A stretch of 5,387 nt of DNA from Dialister sp. UBA6422 (GCA_002439665.1 DJPC01000139.1:3048-8434), one strand, 5' to 3'; shown: positions 1 to 5,303, counted from the stretch's first letter. The notes: generated from the letters alone by a model not told the origin. A program made the numbers and translations.

Positions 1-29
1 GCTCAATTTTAATGGTGTATTTCTAGTTT

Positions 30-830
30 TTATAACTGCTTCATGGCCTCATGCATTTTTTCTGGTATAGCTTGGCCAAAGAGACGATTCATAGCTTCTC
101 GGCGGACGAGCCAGATGCGACCGGATTTGCGGCAGTCTCCTCCTTGCATGCGAGCGGCAGCATGACCTGCGCCACCAGCAGCACTGCGGACGCTACCACT
201 ATCCCTATTCCAAATGGAAGCTGCCTCAACGGTGGAAAAAACTAGAAGTAAAGGATTGATGGCAAAGGAAGAAGGAGTTTCTTCATTGTATATGTGACCA
301 GCAGCTCTTTTCAAAAGAAGCCATGTATTTCCTGAATGGCGCACTTCTTTTGTGGAAAATACCTGCCCCTCTCCAGCGTGTTCGCAATCTGCCTGGATTC
401 TTTTTGCATCTACATGGTAGAGTTTACTGGCTTCTTGTGGTGTAATGACTTCTTCTAAAGGGTCAAAAGAAAGGTGAAACATAGACATTTGTCCCAAATC
501 TGGTTCCCATAGGTCAGTAGAAAATATAAAGATACCCTCTGGAGTAGCTCCTAATGCGACACCAGATGGTAGACGGCGCCCTGCTATATACTCTTTATAG
601 GTGAGTACACTTTTTATTTGAGAGGTGATTAAAGAATGAATCCAATCAACCGGGCCAAAATTTACAGGGACTCCCAATCCTTCTGGTAATGGAGGCAAGG
701 CATCTAATAGGTAAATATGGGTTCCTTCGGTGACTACACACCCCTCCTGCGGGAGAGCTCCTTGAAGGAATGCACTATAGCAAGCTTCAGCTTGGGAAGC
801 AGTTAAAGATTTGACATAAATTTGTGACAT
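30..830 (-). CDS. Hypothetical protein with two C-terminal HTH-like domains
   Basis: A 266-residue protein of unknown function. The ATG at 828-830 is preceded by GAGGT, four bases upstream. Residues 1-125 form an unrecognised mixed domain with no signal peptide or membrane span. The C-terminal half holds two related blocks about 70 residues apart. Block one (about 128-182) begins with ITPQEASKLY and ends with RHSGNTWLL. Block two (about 198-252) begins with FSTVEAASIW and ends with RKSGRIWLV. The 'T.EAA.iW' opening and the 'CRKSGR.WLV..EAM.RL.G' ending resemble small excisionase-like or antitoxin-like helix-turn-helix proteins of Firmicutes, so DNA binding is an inference. Block two is the more canonical copy, and the DNA encoding its middle is unusually GC-rich. 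The gene lies 62 bases downstream of the secreted-protein gene on the same strand, with no evident promoter between them. No partner toxin gene is visible, and the function is uncertain. Confidence 0.75.
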   Translation of the reverse strand: MSQIYVKSLTASQAEACYSAFLQGALPQEGCVVTEGTHIYLLDALPPLPEGLGVPVNFGPVDWIHSLITSQIKSVLTYKEYIAGRRLPSGVALGATPEGIFIFSTDLWEPDLGQMSMFHLSFDPLEEVITPQEASKLYHVDAKRIQADCEHAGEGQVFSTKEVRHSGNTWLLLKRAAGHIYNEETPSSFAINPLLLVFSTVEAASIWNRDSGSVRSAAGGAGHAAARMQGGDCRKSGRIWLVRREAMNRLFGQAIPEKMHEAMKQL

Positions 831-892
831 GAGAACCTCGTAGGTGGATAGAGGGAATATACATGAATAGGAATGGGCATTACTTTTAGCAG

Positions 893-1630
893 TTAGTTTC
901 CTGTTTTTACCATACGAATTCGTCCAGATTCCAGTTCTCCCTTGATGTATTGATGAACTTTAGCCATAGGGGTATCGGGTGTAATGGATGACCTTTCTGT
1001 CGAACCAGCACCATGAGACTTGATCTTACCGTCGTAACCATATTCGGTCATAGATAAAGTTTGCACCCGCCTATTAGGAATATCCATTTTGACTTCATAA
1101 ATGACAGCGGAGAAATTTTGCTCTTTCCAAGGATACGCAATACGGAGCCAAAAAGTGGCATAGCCATTTTTGTATTGAATCGTATTTTTCTCTATGTCAT
1201 AGGTGCTTCCGTGGTATTTCACACCATCTTCTTTGTATACCGTAAGCCACAGGGGCTTTGTAAAATGAGGGATAGGGTATTCTATAAAATGGGTGTATAT
1301 ATTTTTACCAAACGAATTGGGAAGAAGTGGGCTCCAGCTGCTGGCATCATCACTGTAATTCAGGGTATCTTTTAATTTTCCCTTGGAATCATACGTTTTA
1401 ACGGTAGCTACACGGTAGGAGTGTTGGTCCTTATCAAATTCTAAAGTCGAAATGGCATTTCCTGGTGGCATAGAGAGTTTGATGGACATAGAGGAACGAA
1501 TCCCGCTATCTATATATGAATCGGTGTCCACCTGTACCGTCTGATCCATAGGAAGAGAGATCCAATTTTCTGCCATAGAAGGAGCACCGGTGAGCAGTAG
1601 TGCCAAAAGTGGAAATAATAATTTCTTCAT
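893..1630 (-). CDS. Secreted protein with tandem Adhesin_E-like domains
   Basis: A 245-residue exported protein. I place the start at the ATG of MKKLLF (1628-1630) because AAAGGA lies nine bases upstream; a farther ATG at 1652-1654 lacks a ribosome binding site. Residues 1-20 are a classical signal peptide: KK, a leucine-rich core, then S-M-A before E21. There is no lipobox cysteine, and the mature protein has no cysteine at all, so it should be periplasmic or secreted. The mature part appears to be two copies of one domain. Copy one (about 21-115) contains 'W-I-S-L', 'VDTDSYIDSG', 'YRVATVKTYDSKGKL' and 'W-S-P-L-L-P-N-S'. Copy two (about 127-229) contains 'WLTVYKEDG', 'YDIEKNTIQYKNG', 'RRVQTLSMTEYGYDGKI' and 'S-I-T-P-D-T'. 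This pattern resembles the surface-adhesin protein E-like family often found in diderm Firmicutes. The family call rests on recognition, and adhesion is not shown. Confidence 0.8.
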   Translation of the reverse strand: MKKLLFPLLALLLTGAPSMAENWISLPMDQTVQVDTDSYIDSGIRSSMSIKLSMPPGNAISTLEFDKDQHSYRVATVKTYDSKGKLKDTLNYSDDASSWSPLLPNSFGKNIYTHFIEYPIPHFTKPLWLTVYKEDGVKYHGSTYDIEKNTIQYKNGYATFWLRIAYPWKEQNFSAVIYEVKMDIPNRRVQTLSMTEYGYDGKIKSHGAGSTERSSITPDTPMAKVHQYIKGELESGRIRMVKTGN

Positions 1631-1639
1631 AGGGAGCAT

Positions 1640-1645
1640 TCCTTT
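1640..1645 (-). promoter_or_regulatory. Ribosome binding site fixing the secreted-protein start
   Basis: On the minus strand this reads AAAGGA, inside a longer purine run AAGGAAAGGA. It lies nine bases before the ATG at 1628-1630, which is followed directly by the signal-peptide codons. An in-frame ATG touches the end of this site and would be too close to it. An ATG farther upstream has no comparable site. Confidence 0.6.
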
Positions 1646-1734
1646 CCTTATCATATATTTTATTTGTCTTGTAAACTATGGTCTAAGAAAACGCTTAGGG
1701 AATTAGAATAAGCATCTATCTGTGTATCTTTACA

Positions 1735-2766
1735 TTATTTATTGAGGGCTTTGATGACCCGTAAATCTTGGAGAGTCAAAAATGGATGATATGGTTTTTG
1801 CAGGTATAGTCCTGTTGTATAAACCAAAGCACAGATATGAGGAGCCTCTATGTGCATCATATCAGCTAAGTCCATTAAGCTTGTCAATCCGCAAGGAAGA
1901 TCTTCCGTCAAATAACGGCTTTCTAAAGAAATAGGCCCCTTTACAGTTTGATAAGATGGATTTTGGGTGAGTGCATCATGGAGAGAAGTGAAACGGCTGC
2001 CCCAAAAGGAATTTAATACATCTATGAGACTAGACAGTTCGAGTCCCAATGCTTTACCAATTGCTAAGCGCTCTTTATCGCAGGCTTCGATGAAATCAGC
2101 CACATGGGAAGTCAAAGGAGGGCCAAAGAAGGAAAAATCCTCCCCATTTTCCATACGGGTGATATTGAATAAACATTGCGCGCCGTGAATGATGGGATTG
2201 GTAGCAGATAAAGACGTAGAAGCAGGGGAAGAGACGCGGCTTACTTTAGGGGCTATTTGATGAAGCAATTGGCTTAAATCTCCTTCTTCACCAATGCAGG
2301 AATATCCAATTTCCTCTTTCATAGCTTTAAATTCCAAGGAACGAAAATCAGAAGACAAAGAGGCCATGAAAGGCATATTGGCAGTTTCTGCAATAGCCGT
2401 GGGGAAGCCGCCATAGGTTTTTTGAAAAAAACGATATGCCTTGACAGCACCCCAGCACCCATTCATAAAGAGAAGGCACTGATTTTTGTGCATATAAGGA
2501 GCGATTTCCTGTGTCACTGCTTCGTGATCATTGGCTCTAGTACAAATCATTAAAATATCTGCAAAATCAATAGCTTCCTGTAGGCGCGAAGAGACAGGGA
2601 CGTAAAAGTCGGTATCAATTTTTCCTCGTACCTGCAAAGGTGCTTCATTCCAGACATCTAATTTTTCTTTGTTTCGTACATATACCTTGACAGGAATTTT
2701 TTTAAATTTTAAGAAAGAAGCAGCAGCTAACGCTGTGCTTCCGCTGCCGATGATAGATACTTTCAT
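1735..2766 (-). CDS. Opine (octopine/nopaline) dehydrogenase family oxidoreductase
   Basis: A 343-residue cytoplasmic NAD(P)-dependent dehydrogenase. The reading frame stays open 96 bases further upstream, but the start chosen at 2766 has GGAGG four bases before it and begins directly with the nucleotide-binding strand MKVSIIGSGSTA. The longer start would overlap the promoter at 2815-2844. Domain one (about 1-180) is a Rossmann fold with G7-x-G9-x-x-A12. Domain two (about 185-330) carries family hallmarks: NPIIH (190-194), ACDKERLAIGKALG (228-241) and ESRYLTEDLPCGL (282-294). Opine dehydrogenases reductively join an amino acid to a 2-oxo acid using a His/Asp pair. H194 is the likely histidine and D289 a candidate aspartate, by analogy. 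The length is normal for bacterial members. The neighbours do not reveal the substrate. Ketopantoate reductase and glycerol-3-phosphate dehydrogenase share the Rossmann part, but the C-terminal motifs argue for the opine family. Confidence 0.85.
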   Translation of the reverse strand: MKVSIIGSGSTALAAASFLKFKKIPVKVYVRNKEKLDVWNEAPLQVRGKIDTDFYVPVSSRLQEAIDFADILMICTRANDHEAVTQEIAPYMHKNQCLLFMNGCWGAVKAYRFFQKTYGGFPTAIAETANMPFMASLSSDFRSLEFKAMKEEIGYSCIGEEGDLSQLLHQIAPKVSRVSSPASTSLSATNPIIHGAQCLFNITRMENGEDFSFFGPPLTSHVADFIEACDKERLAIGKALGLELSSLIDVLNSFWGSRFTSLHDALTQNPSYQTVKGPISLESRYLTEDLPCGLTSLMDLADMMHIEAPHICALVYTTGLYLQKPYHPFLTLQDLRVIKALNK

Positions 2767-2770
2767 GAAT

Positions 2771-2775
2771 CCTCC
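2771..2775 (-). promoter_or_regulatory. Strong ribosome binding site for the opine dehydrogenase
   Basis: On the minus strand this reads GGAGG, four bases before the ATG at 2764-2766. It decides the start in favour of MKVSIIGSG over the in-frame ATG at 2860-2862. Confidence 0.75.
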
Positions 2776-2814
2776 AGTGGTTATTCGTTTATGATGTAAT
2801 TTATACTGTTCTAT

Positions 2815-2844
2815 ATTATATAGTTCATCATCTATTGAAATCAA
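2815..2844 (-). promoter_or_regulatory. Sigma-A-type promoter of the opine dehydrogenase gene
   Basis: On the minus strand a -35 TTGATT (2839-2844) is separated by 18 bases from a perfect -10 TATAAT (2815-2820). Transcription would start near 2808, giving a leader of about 42 bases. The -10 lies inside the odd-centred inverted repeat CTATATAATATAG, and the -35 lies over two adjacent ten-base repeats of the form TTTCAxTxGA (2831-2850). Either could be an operator, but both are short and AT-rich. Confidence 0.65.
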
Positions 2845-2872
2845 CTGAAATATGTTTTGCAATTTTTATACT

Positions 2873-2897
2873 AAAAAGTCCTTGAAAATATCAAGAA
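2873..2897 (-). terminator. Weak AT-rich terminator-like hairpin
   Basis: On the minus strand CTTGA (2895-2891) pairs with TCAAG (2885-2881) around a five-base loop, with two further weak outer pairs. TTTTT follows three bases later at 2877-2873. The stem is short and AT-rich. It could back up the stronger terminator at 2975-3039, stopping read-through before the opine dehydrogenase promoter, or it may be chance. Confidence 0.3.
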
Positions 2898-2974
2898 TAA
2901 AGTCAGAAAGACATTCTATGATACATACATATAGCAACGTGAAAGTGTGGTGCCTTTAGCTGTTTGAAGCACGC

Positions 2975-3039
2975 AAAAACTCTGCATTTCAAGAAGAAAG
3001 ATGAGAGAACCGCCAATCATCTTTTTCTTGAAAGCAGAG
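2975..3039 (-). terminator. Strong intrinsic terminator of the candidate RNA
   Basis: A hairpin of 23 base pairs in three blocks: 3034-3039 with 2980-2985, 3025-3033 with 2987-2995, and 3017-3024 with 2997-3004. Two single-base bulges (2986 and 2996) interrupt it, and the loop is twelve bases (3005-3016). On the minus strand it is followed immediately by TTTTT (2979-2975). The plus-strand flank is CATTTTCATT, which is a poorer T-run, so the minus direction is favoured, although two-way action is possible. The stem is much longer than an ordinary terminator needs, so it could also be a processing site. Confidence 0.65.
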
Positions 3040-3242
3040 CATTTTCATTACCATGTTTATGTTTTTGCATCTATGAAGGAAATATATAGTTTTACAACTC
3101 ACTTTCCATGGATTCCTTCACCCTTTGGACGGGAGATACTTCCCGGCGCGCTTATGATATTCACCATCGGTAGGCGAACTGCGACTTTCACTACCCTGTG
3201 TATTTTTTACGGGACCCTCCACAGGGGCTTCCATCTCGCCTA
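2975..3242 (-). ncRNA. Candidate independent structured RNA, family unknown
   Basis: The minus strand shows the parts of a small RNA gene. A promoter-like sequence lies just upstream (3248-3276), and a strong hairpin plus T-run ends it (2975-3039). The predicted 5' end opens directly into a stem, TAGGCGA (3242-3236) with TCGCCTA (3177-3171). Enclosed by it is a second perfect stem, CCCTGTG (3226-3220) with CACAGGG (3200-3194). Further stems are CGGGA (3145-3141) with TCCCG (3134-3130), and TGAAGGAA (3120-3113) with TTCCTTCA (3081-3074). The last encloses a mini-hairpin AGTT-GTAA-AACT (3099-3088) with a GNRA-type loop. The core is far more GC-rich than the AT-rich DNA upstream of it. I could not match it to T-box, cobalamin, M-box, SAM, TPP, FMN, lysine, yybP-ykoY or ydaO riboswitches, nor to RNase P, SRP, 6S or tmRNA. 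It could instead be a terminated leader for the opine dehydrogenase gene, 209 bases downstream. Confidence 0.5.
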
Positions 3243-3360
3243 TCTATATATTACAGTATATAAAATAAATAATCAAGTATATAATATAAAACAAAATTAA
3301 TTATACTATATAATAAAATATTATAACTATAAAATTACGATAATAAATGATCCAACCACT
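3241..3360. other. Extremely AT-rich intergenic tract
   Basis: About 120 bases made almost wholly of A and T, lying between the candidate RNA and the plus-strand operon promoter. It contains the predicted promoter of the minus-strand RNA at its left end. No open reading frame with a ribosome binding site is seen on either strand. It may act as an UP-element-like or easily melted tract, but that is inference. Confidence 0.6.
3248..3276 (-). promoter_or_regulatory. Candidate promoter of the structured RNA
   Basis: On the minus strand TTGATT (3271-3276) is followed after 17 bases by TAATAT (3248-3253), which matches the -10 consensus at four of six positions. Initiation would fall near 3241, exactly where the first stem of the candidate RNA begins. 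In DNA this AT-rich, promoter-like hexamers also occur by chance, so the position carries more weight than the match. Confidence 0.4.
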
Positions 3361-3393
3361 AGTGTCTCTAGATAACAAAAAGAAGGTTTTTGG

Positions 3394-3428
3394 TGAATAT
3401 AAGAATTTTTGGGATATTCTTATATTCA
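3394..3428. repeat. 13-bp perfect inverted repeat over the operon promoter (operator candidate)
   Basis: The left arm TGAATATAAGAAT (3394-3406) and the right arm ATTCTTATATTCA (3416-3428) are perfect complements around a nine-base loop. The two arm centres are 22 bases apart, about two helical turns. The loop contains most of the -35 hexamer and the right arm fills most of the -35/-10 spacer, so a bound dimer would block RNA polymerase. As RNA it would form a hairpin, but no T-run follows on the plus strand, which argues against a terminator for that strand. Confidence 0.6.
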
Positions 3429-3437
3429 TGATATAAT
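3409..3437 (+). promoter_or_regulatory. Sigma-A-type promoter of the CNNM/CorC operon
   Basis: TTGGGA (3409-3414) and a perfect TATAAT (3432-3437) are separated by 17 bases. Transcription should start near 3444, giving a leader of about 54 bases. It is the only good promoter close to the gene at 3498, and it is overlapped by the inverted repeat at 3394-3428. Confidence 0.65.
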
Positions 3438-3452
3438 GACATATATTATAAA

Positions 3453-3466
3453 AGCAGTATACTGCT
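3453..3466. repeat. 14-bp perfect palindrome in the operon leader
   Basis: AGCAGTATACTGCT is its own reverse complement. It lies about ten bases after the predicted transcription start and 31 bases before the start codon. With no loop it suits a protein operator better than an RNA hairpin. No regulator gene is adjacent to name a binder. Confidence 0.5.
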
Positions 3467-3497
3467 GGTAGTATGTTATCGTAGGAGGTAACGTTTT

Positions 3498-4841
3498 ATG
3501 GATGACGGCCATATATGGGTCGAATTGGTGATTATTATATTGCTAGTATTAGCTAATGGGGTATGCTCATTGGCGGAGATTGCTATCGTAGGGGCTCGCA
3601 AAACCAAATTACAGGAGCTCATTGATGAGGGTAATAAAAGTGCAGTCTATGCTCTTCGTTTGGCAGAAGAAAAAGAAGAGCTTTTTGCCACGATTCAGGT
3701 AGGTATTACGACTATTAGTATTATTACTGGTATGTTTTCTGGCGCTTCTTTGGCAGGGCCTTTGGGAAAGGAATTGGAAAAAATTCCGCTTTTGGCTCCC
3801 TATGCTCAGGGGATCAGTATGGTGACTGTTATGGTGCTAGTGACTTATTTCTCCTTGATCATTGGTGAATTAGCCCCTAAATGGATTGCCATTGCCATTC
3901 CTGAAAAAGCAGCGTGTATGGTGGCTCGGCCTATGATTATTATGGCTACTATATGTAAGCCATTGGTGTGGTTTTCTACAGAATCTACTAAAATGGTGGT
4001 GGGCTTTTTAGGAGTCAAAATGGGAGGCGAACAGCCTGTTTCTGAAGAGGAAATCAAGGTCCTTTTGCAACAGGGGGCTAAACTGGGAACTTTCGATAAA
4101 GAAGAACCAGAAATCATTGATAACGTATTTGAGCTCAATGACCGTACCGCATCTGATTGTATGACCGCTAGGCCGCAGCTGACTTGGATTGATTTAGAAG
4201 ATAGCGAAGAAAAAATCTGGACAGATATGATGGAATCTTCCCACTTCCGTTTGCCTGTAGGAAGTGGATCTCTAGATGATTTTAAAGGATTGGCTGATTT
4301 ACAGGAAGTACTTTTGAATCAGCATAAAAATCCAGGAAAATCTGTGAAAGCTTCTATTATGGATACCATCCATTTACCTCTCTATATTCCAGAAACATTG
4401 ACACTCATCAAATTATTACAATTGTTCCGCAGTCGTGGTGTTCACGAAGCGATTGTTATTGATGAATATGGAACTTTATCAGGGCTAGTGACTTTGCATG
4501 ATGTGCTAGAAGAAATTGTAGGAGATATGCCTGGTGATAAAGAGGATATTTTAGAAGAACAGAATAAGTTTATCCGGCGGTCAGAACATTCCTGGTTAGT
4601 GGAAGGACTTTGTTCTATTGATGATTTCCGAGAATATTTCCATATAGAAGAAGAGCTTCCTGGAGAAGCTGAAGCATACTATAAAACACTAGGTGGATTT
4701 ATTACTTATCTGCTAGGATATATTCCTAAGGAAACAGAAAAAGTGCAATATGATAGGTTTACTTTTGAAGTGGTAGACTGTGATAACCGACGGGTGGATA
4801 AGGTATTGGTCACGGAAGGAACCGCTTCCGGGAAGGAGTAG
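3498..4841 (+). CDS. Hemolysin/CorC family membrane protein (CNNM-CBS-CorC_HlyC)
   Basis: A 447-residue integral membrane protein of the CNNM/CorC family, called 'hemolysin' historically; characterised relatives such as MpfA and CorC mediate magnesium efflux. AGGAGG lies nine bases before the ATG. The CNNM (DUF21) domain covers about 1-195, with hydrophobic segments near 9-30, 64-86, 103-125 and 138-160. It carries family motifs ELFATIQVGIT (61-71) and GELAPK (123-128). A CBS pair follows: the first around 215-275 with CMTARP (221-226) and SSHFRLPV (247-254), the second around 285-343 with DEYGTLSGLVTLHDVLEEIVGDM (322-344). The C-terminal transporter-associated domain covers about 360-437 and includes 'W-L-V-E-G', 'TLGGF' and 'LGYIP'. 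The length and domain order are normal and complete. It heads a two-gene operon. Two symmetric sites at its promoter suggest control by a DNA-binding repressor, possibly ion-responsive, which is inference. Confidence 0.92.
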   Translation: MDDGHIWVELVIIILLVLANGVCSLAEIAIVGARKTKLQELIDEGNKSAVYALRLAEEKEELFATIQVGITTISIITGMFSGASLAGPLGKELEKIPLLAPYAQGISMVTVMVLVTYFSLIIGELAPKWIAIAIPEKAACMVARPMIIMATICKPLVWFSTESTKMVVGFLGVKMGGEQPVSEEEIKVLLQQGAKLGTFDKEEPEIIDNVFELNDRTASDCMTARPQLTWIDLEDSEEKIWTDMMESSHFRLPVGSGSLDDFKGLADLQEVLLNQHKNPGKSVKASIMDTIHLPLYIPETLTLIKLLQLFRSRGVHEAIVIDEYGTLSGLVTLHDVLEEIVGDMPGDKEDILEEQNKFIRRSEHSWLVEGLCSIDDFREYFHIEEELPGEAEAYYKTLGGFITYLLGYIPKETEKVQYDRFTFEVVDCDNRRVDKVLVTEGTASGKE

Positions 4842-4844
4842 CTT

Positions 4845-5303
4845 ATGAGTCAAGAACGATCTTTGCAGGAAATATTGAGCGAAATCAGCCATAAATTGGA
4901 GGAGAATAAAGCATTTCTGCAGAATTATATGCTAGATCCCAATCCAGATAATCGTCCGGCAGAAGAGGAACGAATTAAAGAAGTATTATCTTTGGCTGAT
5001 GACATGGAAACCATATTAACTCAGCTCATAGAGAATAAAGATGTGGATGGTGACAAAGAACTGGATATAGCCACTTTGGATCAGGATTTTGACTTAAAAT
5101 ATAAAACCCATGTATTAGGACTTCCTGATGGTGGGGATACTATCGAAGGGGACTGGACATTAGGAGAAGAAGATATGGTTCCCGTGCCTGCAGATGACCA
5201 AAAAGTTATGGCTCATTTGAAGTGTAACAAGAAATCAGGTAAAAAAGAGAAGAAGGAGAAAAAACAAAAGAAACATAAGAAGGGAAAGAAAAATAAGAAA
5301 TAA
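4845..5303 (+). CDS. Small acidic protein with lysine-rich KKX tail
   Basis: A 152-residue protein I do not recognise. GGAAGGAG (4831-4838) lies six bases before the ATG and overlaps the end of the upstream gene. The intergenic gap is only three bases, so translational coupling with the CNNM/CorC protein is likely. Residues 1-65 are predicted helical and charged, possibly a short coiled coil. Residues 66-120 are acidic, rich in D, E and G. Residues 126-152 contain 17 lysines in 27 residues, and residues 133-152 follow a strict Lys-Lys-X pattern. There is no signal peptide or membrane span, so it should be cytoplasmic. The tail could bind nucleic acid, acidic lipid headgroups or the acidic part of another copy; none of these is shown. 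It may be an accessory partner of the transporter, judging only from the operon. Confidence 0.8.
   Translation: MSQERSLQEILSEISHKLEENKAFLQNYMLDPNPDNRPAEEERIKEVLSLADDMETILTQLIENKDVDGDKELDIATLDQDFDLKYKTHVLGLPDGGDTIEGDWTLGEEDMVPVPADDQKVMAHLKCNKKSGKKEKKEKKQKKHKKGKKNKK
5241..5300 (+). repeat. Purine-rich tract encoding seven KK pairs
   Basis: These 60 bases encode KK seven times, each pair separated by one residue (E, E, Q, H, G, N). Fifty-six of the 60 bases are purines. Both AAA and AAG are used for lysine and the spacer codons vary, so this is a degenerate nine-base periodicity and not a recent exact tandem copy. The A-runs make it prone to slippage. Confidence 0.7.

Noticed and set aside
51..245. 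A plus-strand open frame opposite the HTH-like protein gene
   Set aside because: It lacks a ribosome binding site, and its composition is explained by the GC-rich coding patch on the other strand.
1061..1375. A plus-strand open frame opposite the secreted-protein gene
   Set aside because: The minus-strand gene has a ribosome site, a signal peptide and repeated domains; this frame has none and is its antisense shadow.
1653..1686. Possible minus-strand promoters before the secreted-protein gene (TTAGAC-18-TAAAAT or TTTACA-16-TGATAA)
   Set aside because: Each has at least one poor hexamer, and in DNA this AT-rich I could not choose between them or co-transcription from upstream.
1683..1698. 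Hairpin CTAAG-N6-CTTAG after the opine dehydrogenase gene, considered as a terminator
   Set aside because: The stem is five pairs with no T-run on either side, too weak to call.
1967..2188. A plus-strand open frame opposite the opine dehydrogenase
   Set aside because: The minus-strand frame carries conserved family motifs throughout this interval.
2767..2862. A 32-codon N-terminal extension of the opine dehydrogenase
   Set aside because: It would overlap a promoter with a perfect TATAAT and skip the strong GGAGG site; the Rossmann strand begins directly at the inner ATG.
3091..3242. Known riboswitches or housekeeping RNAs (T-box, cobalamin, M-box, SAM, TPP, FMN, lysine, ydaO, yybP-ykoY, RNase P, SRP, 6S, tmRNA)
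   Set aside because: The conserved sequence boxes of these families, as far as I recall them, are absent. I could not run a covariance search, so a known family that I did not recall remains possible.
3001..3300. A plus-strand open frame of 99 codons
   Set aside because: It has only a weak purine stretch before its ATG, starts inside the terminator hairpin, runs through the structured RNA and ends in the AT-rich tract. Its translation is aromatic-rich without any recognisable motif, as expected of non-coding DNA.
3845..4138. A minus-strand open frame opposite the CNNM/CorC gene
   Set aside because: It has no start signal, and the plus strand encodes a full conserved transporter here.
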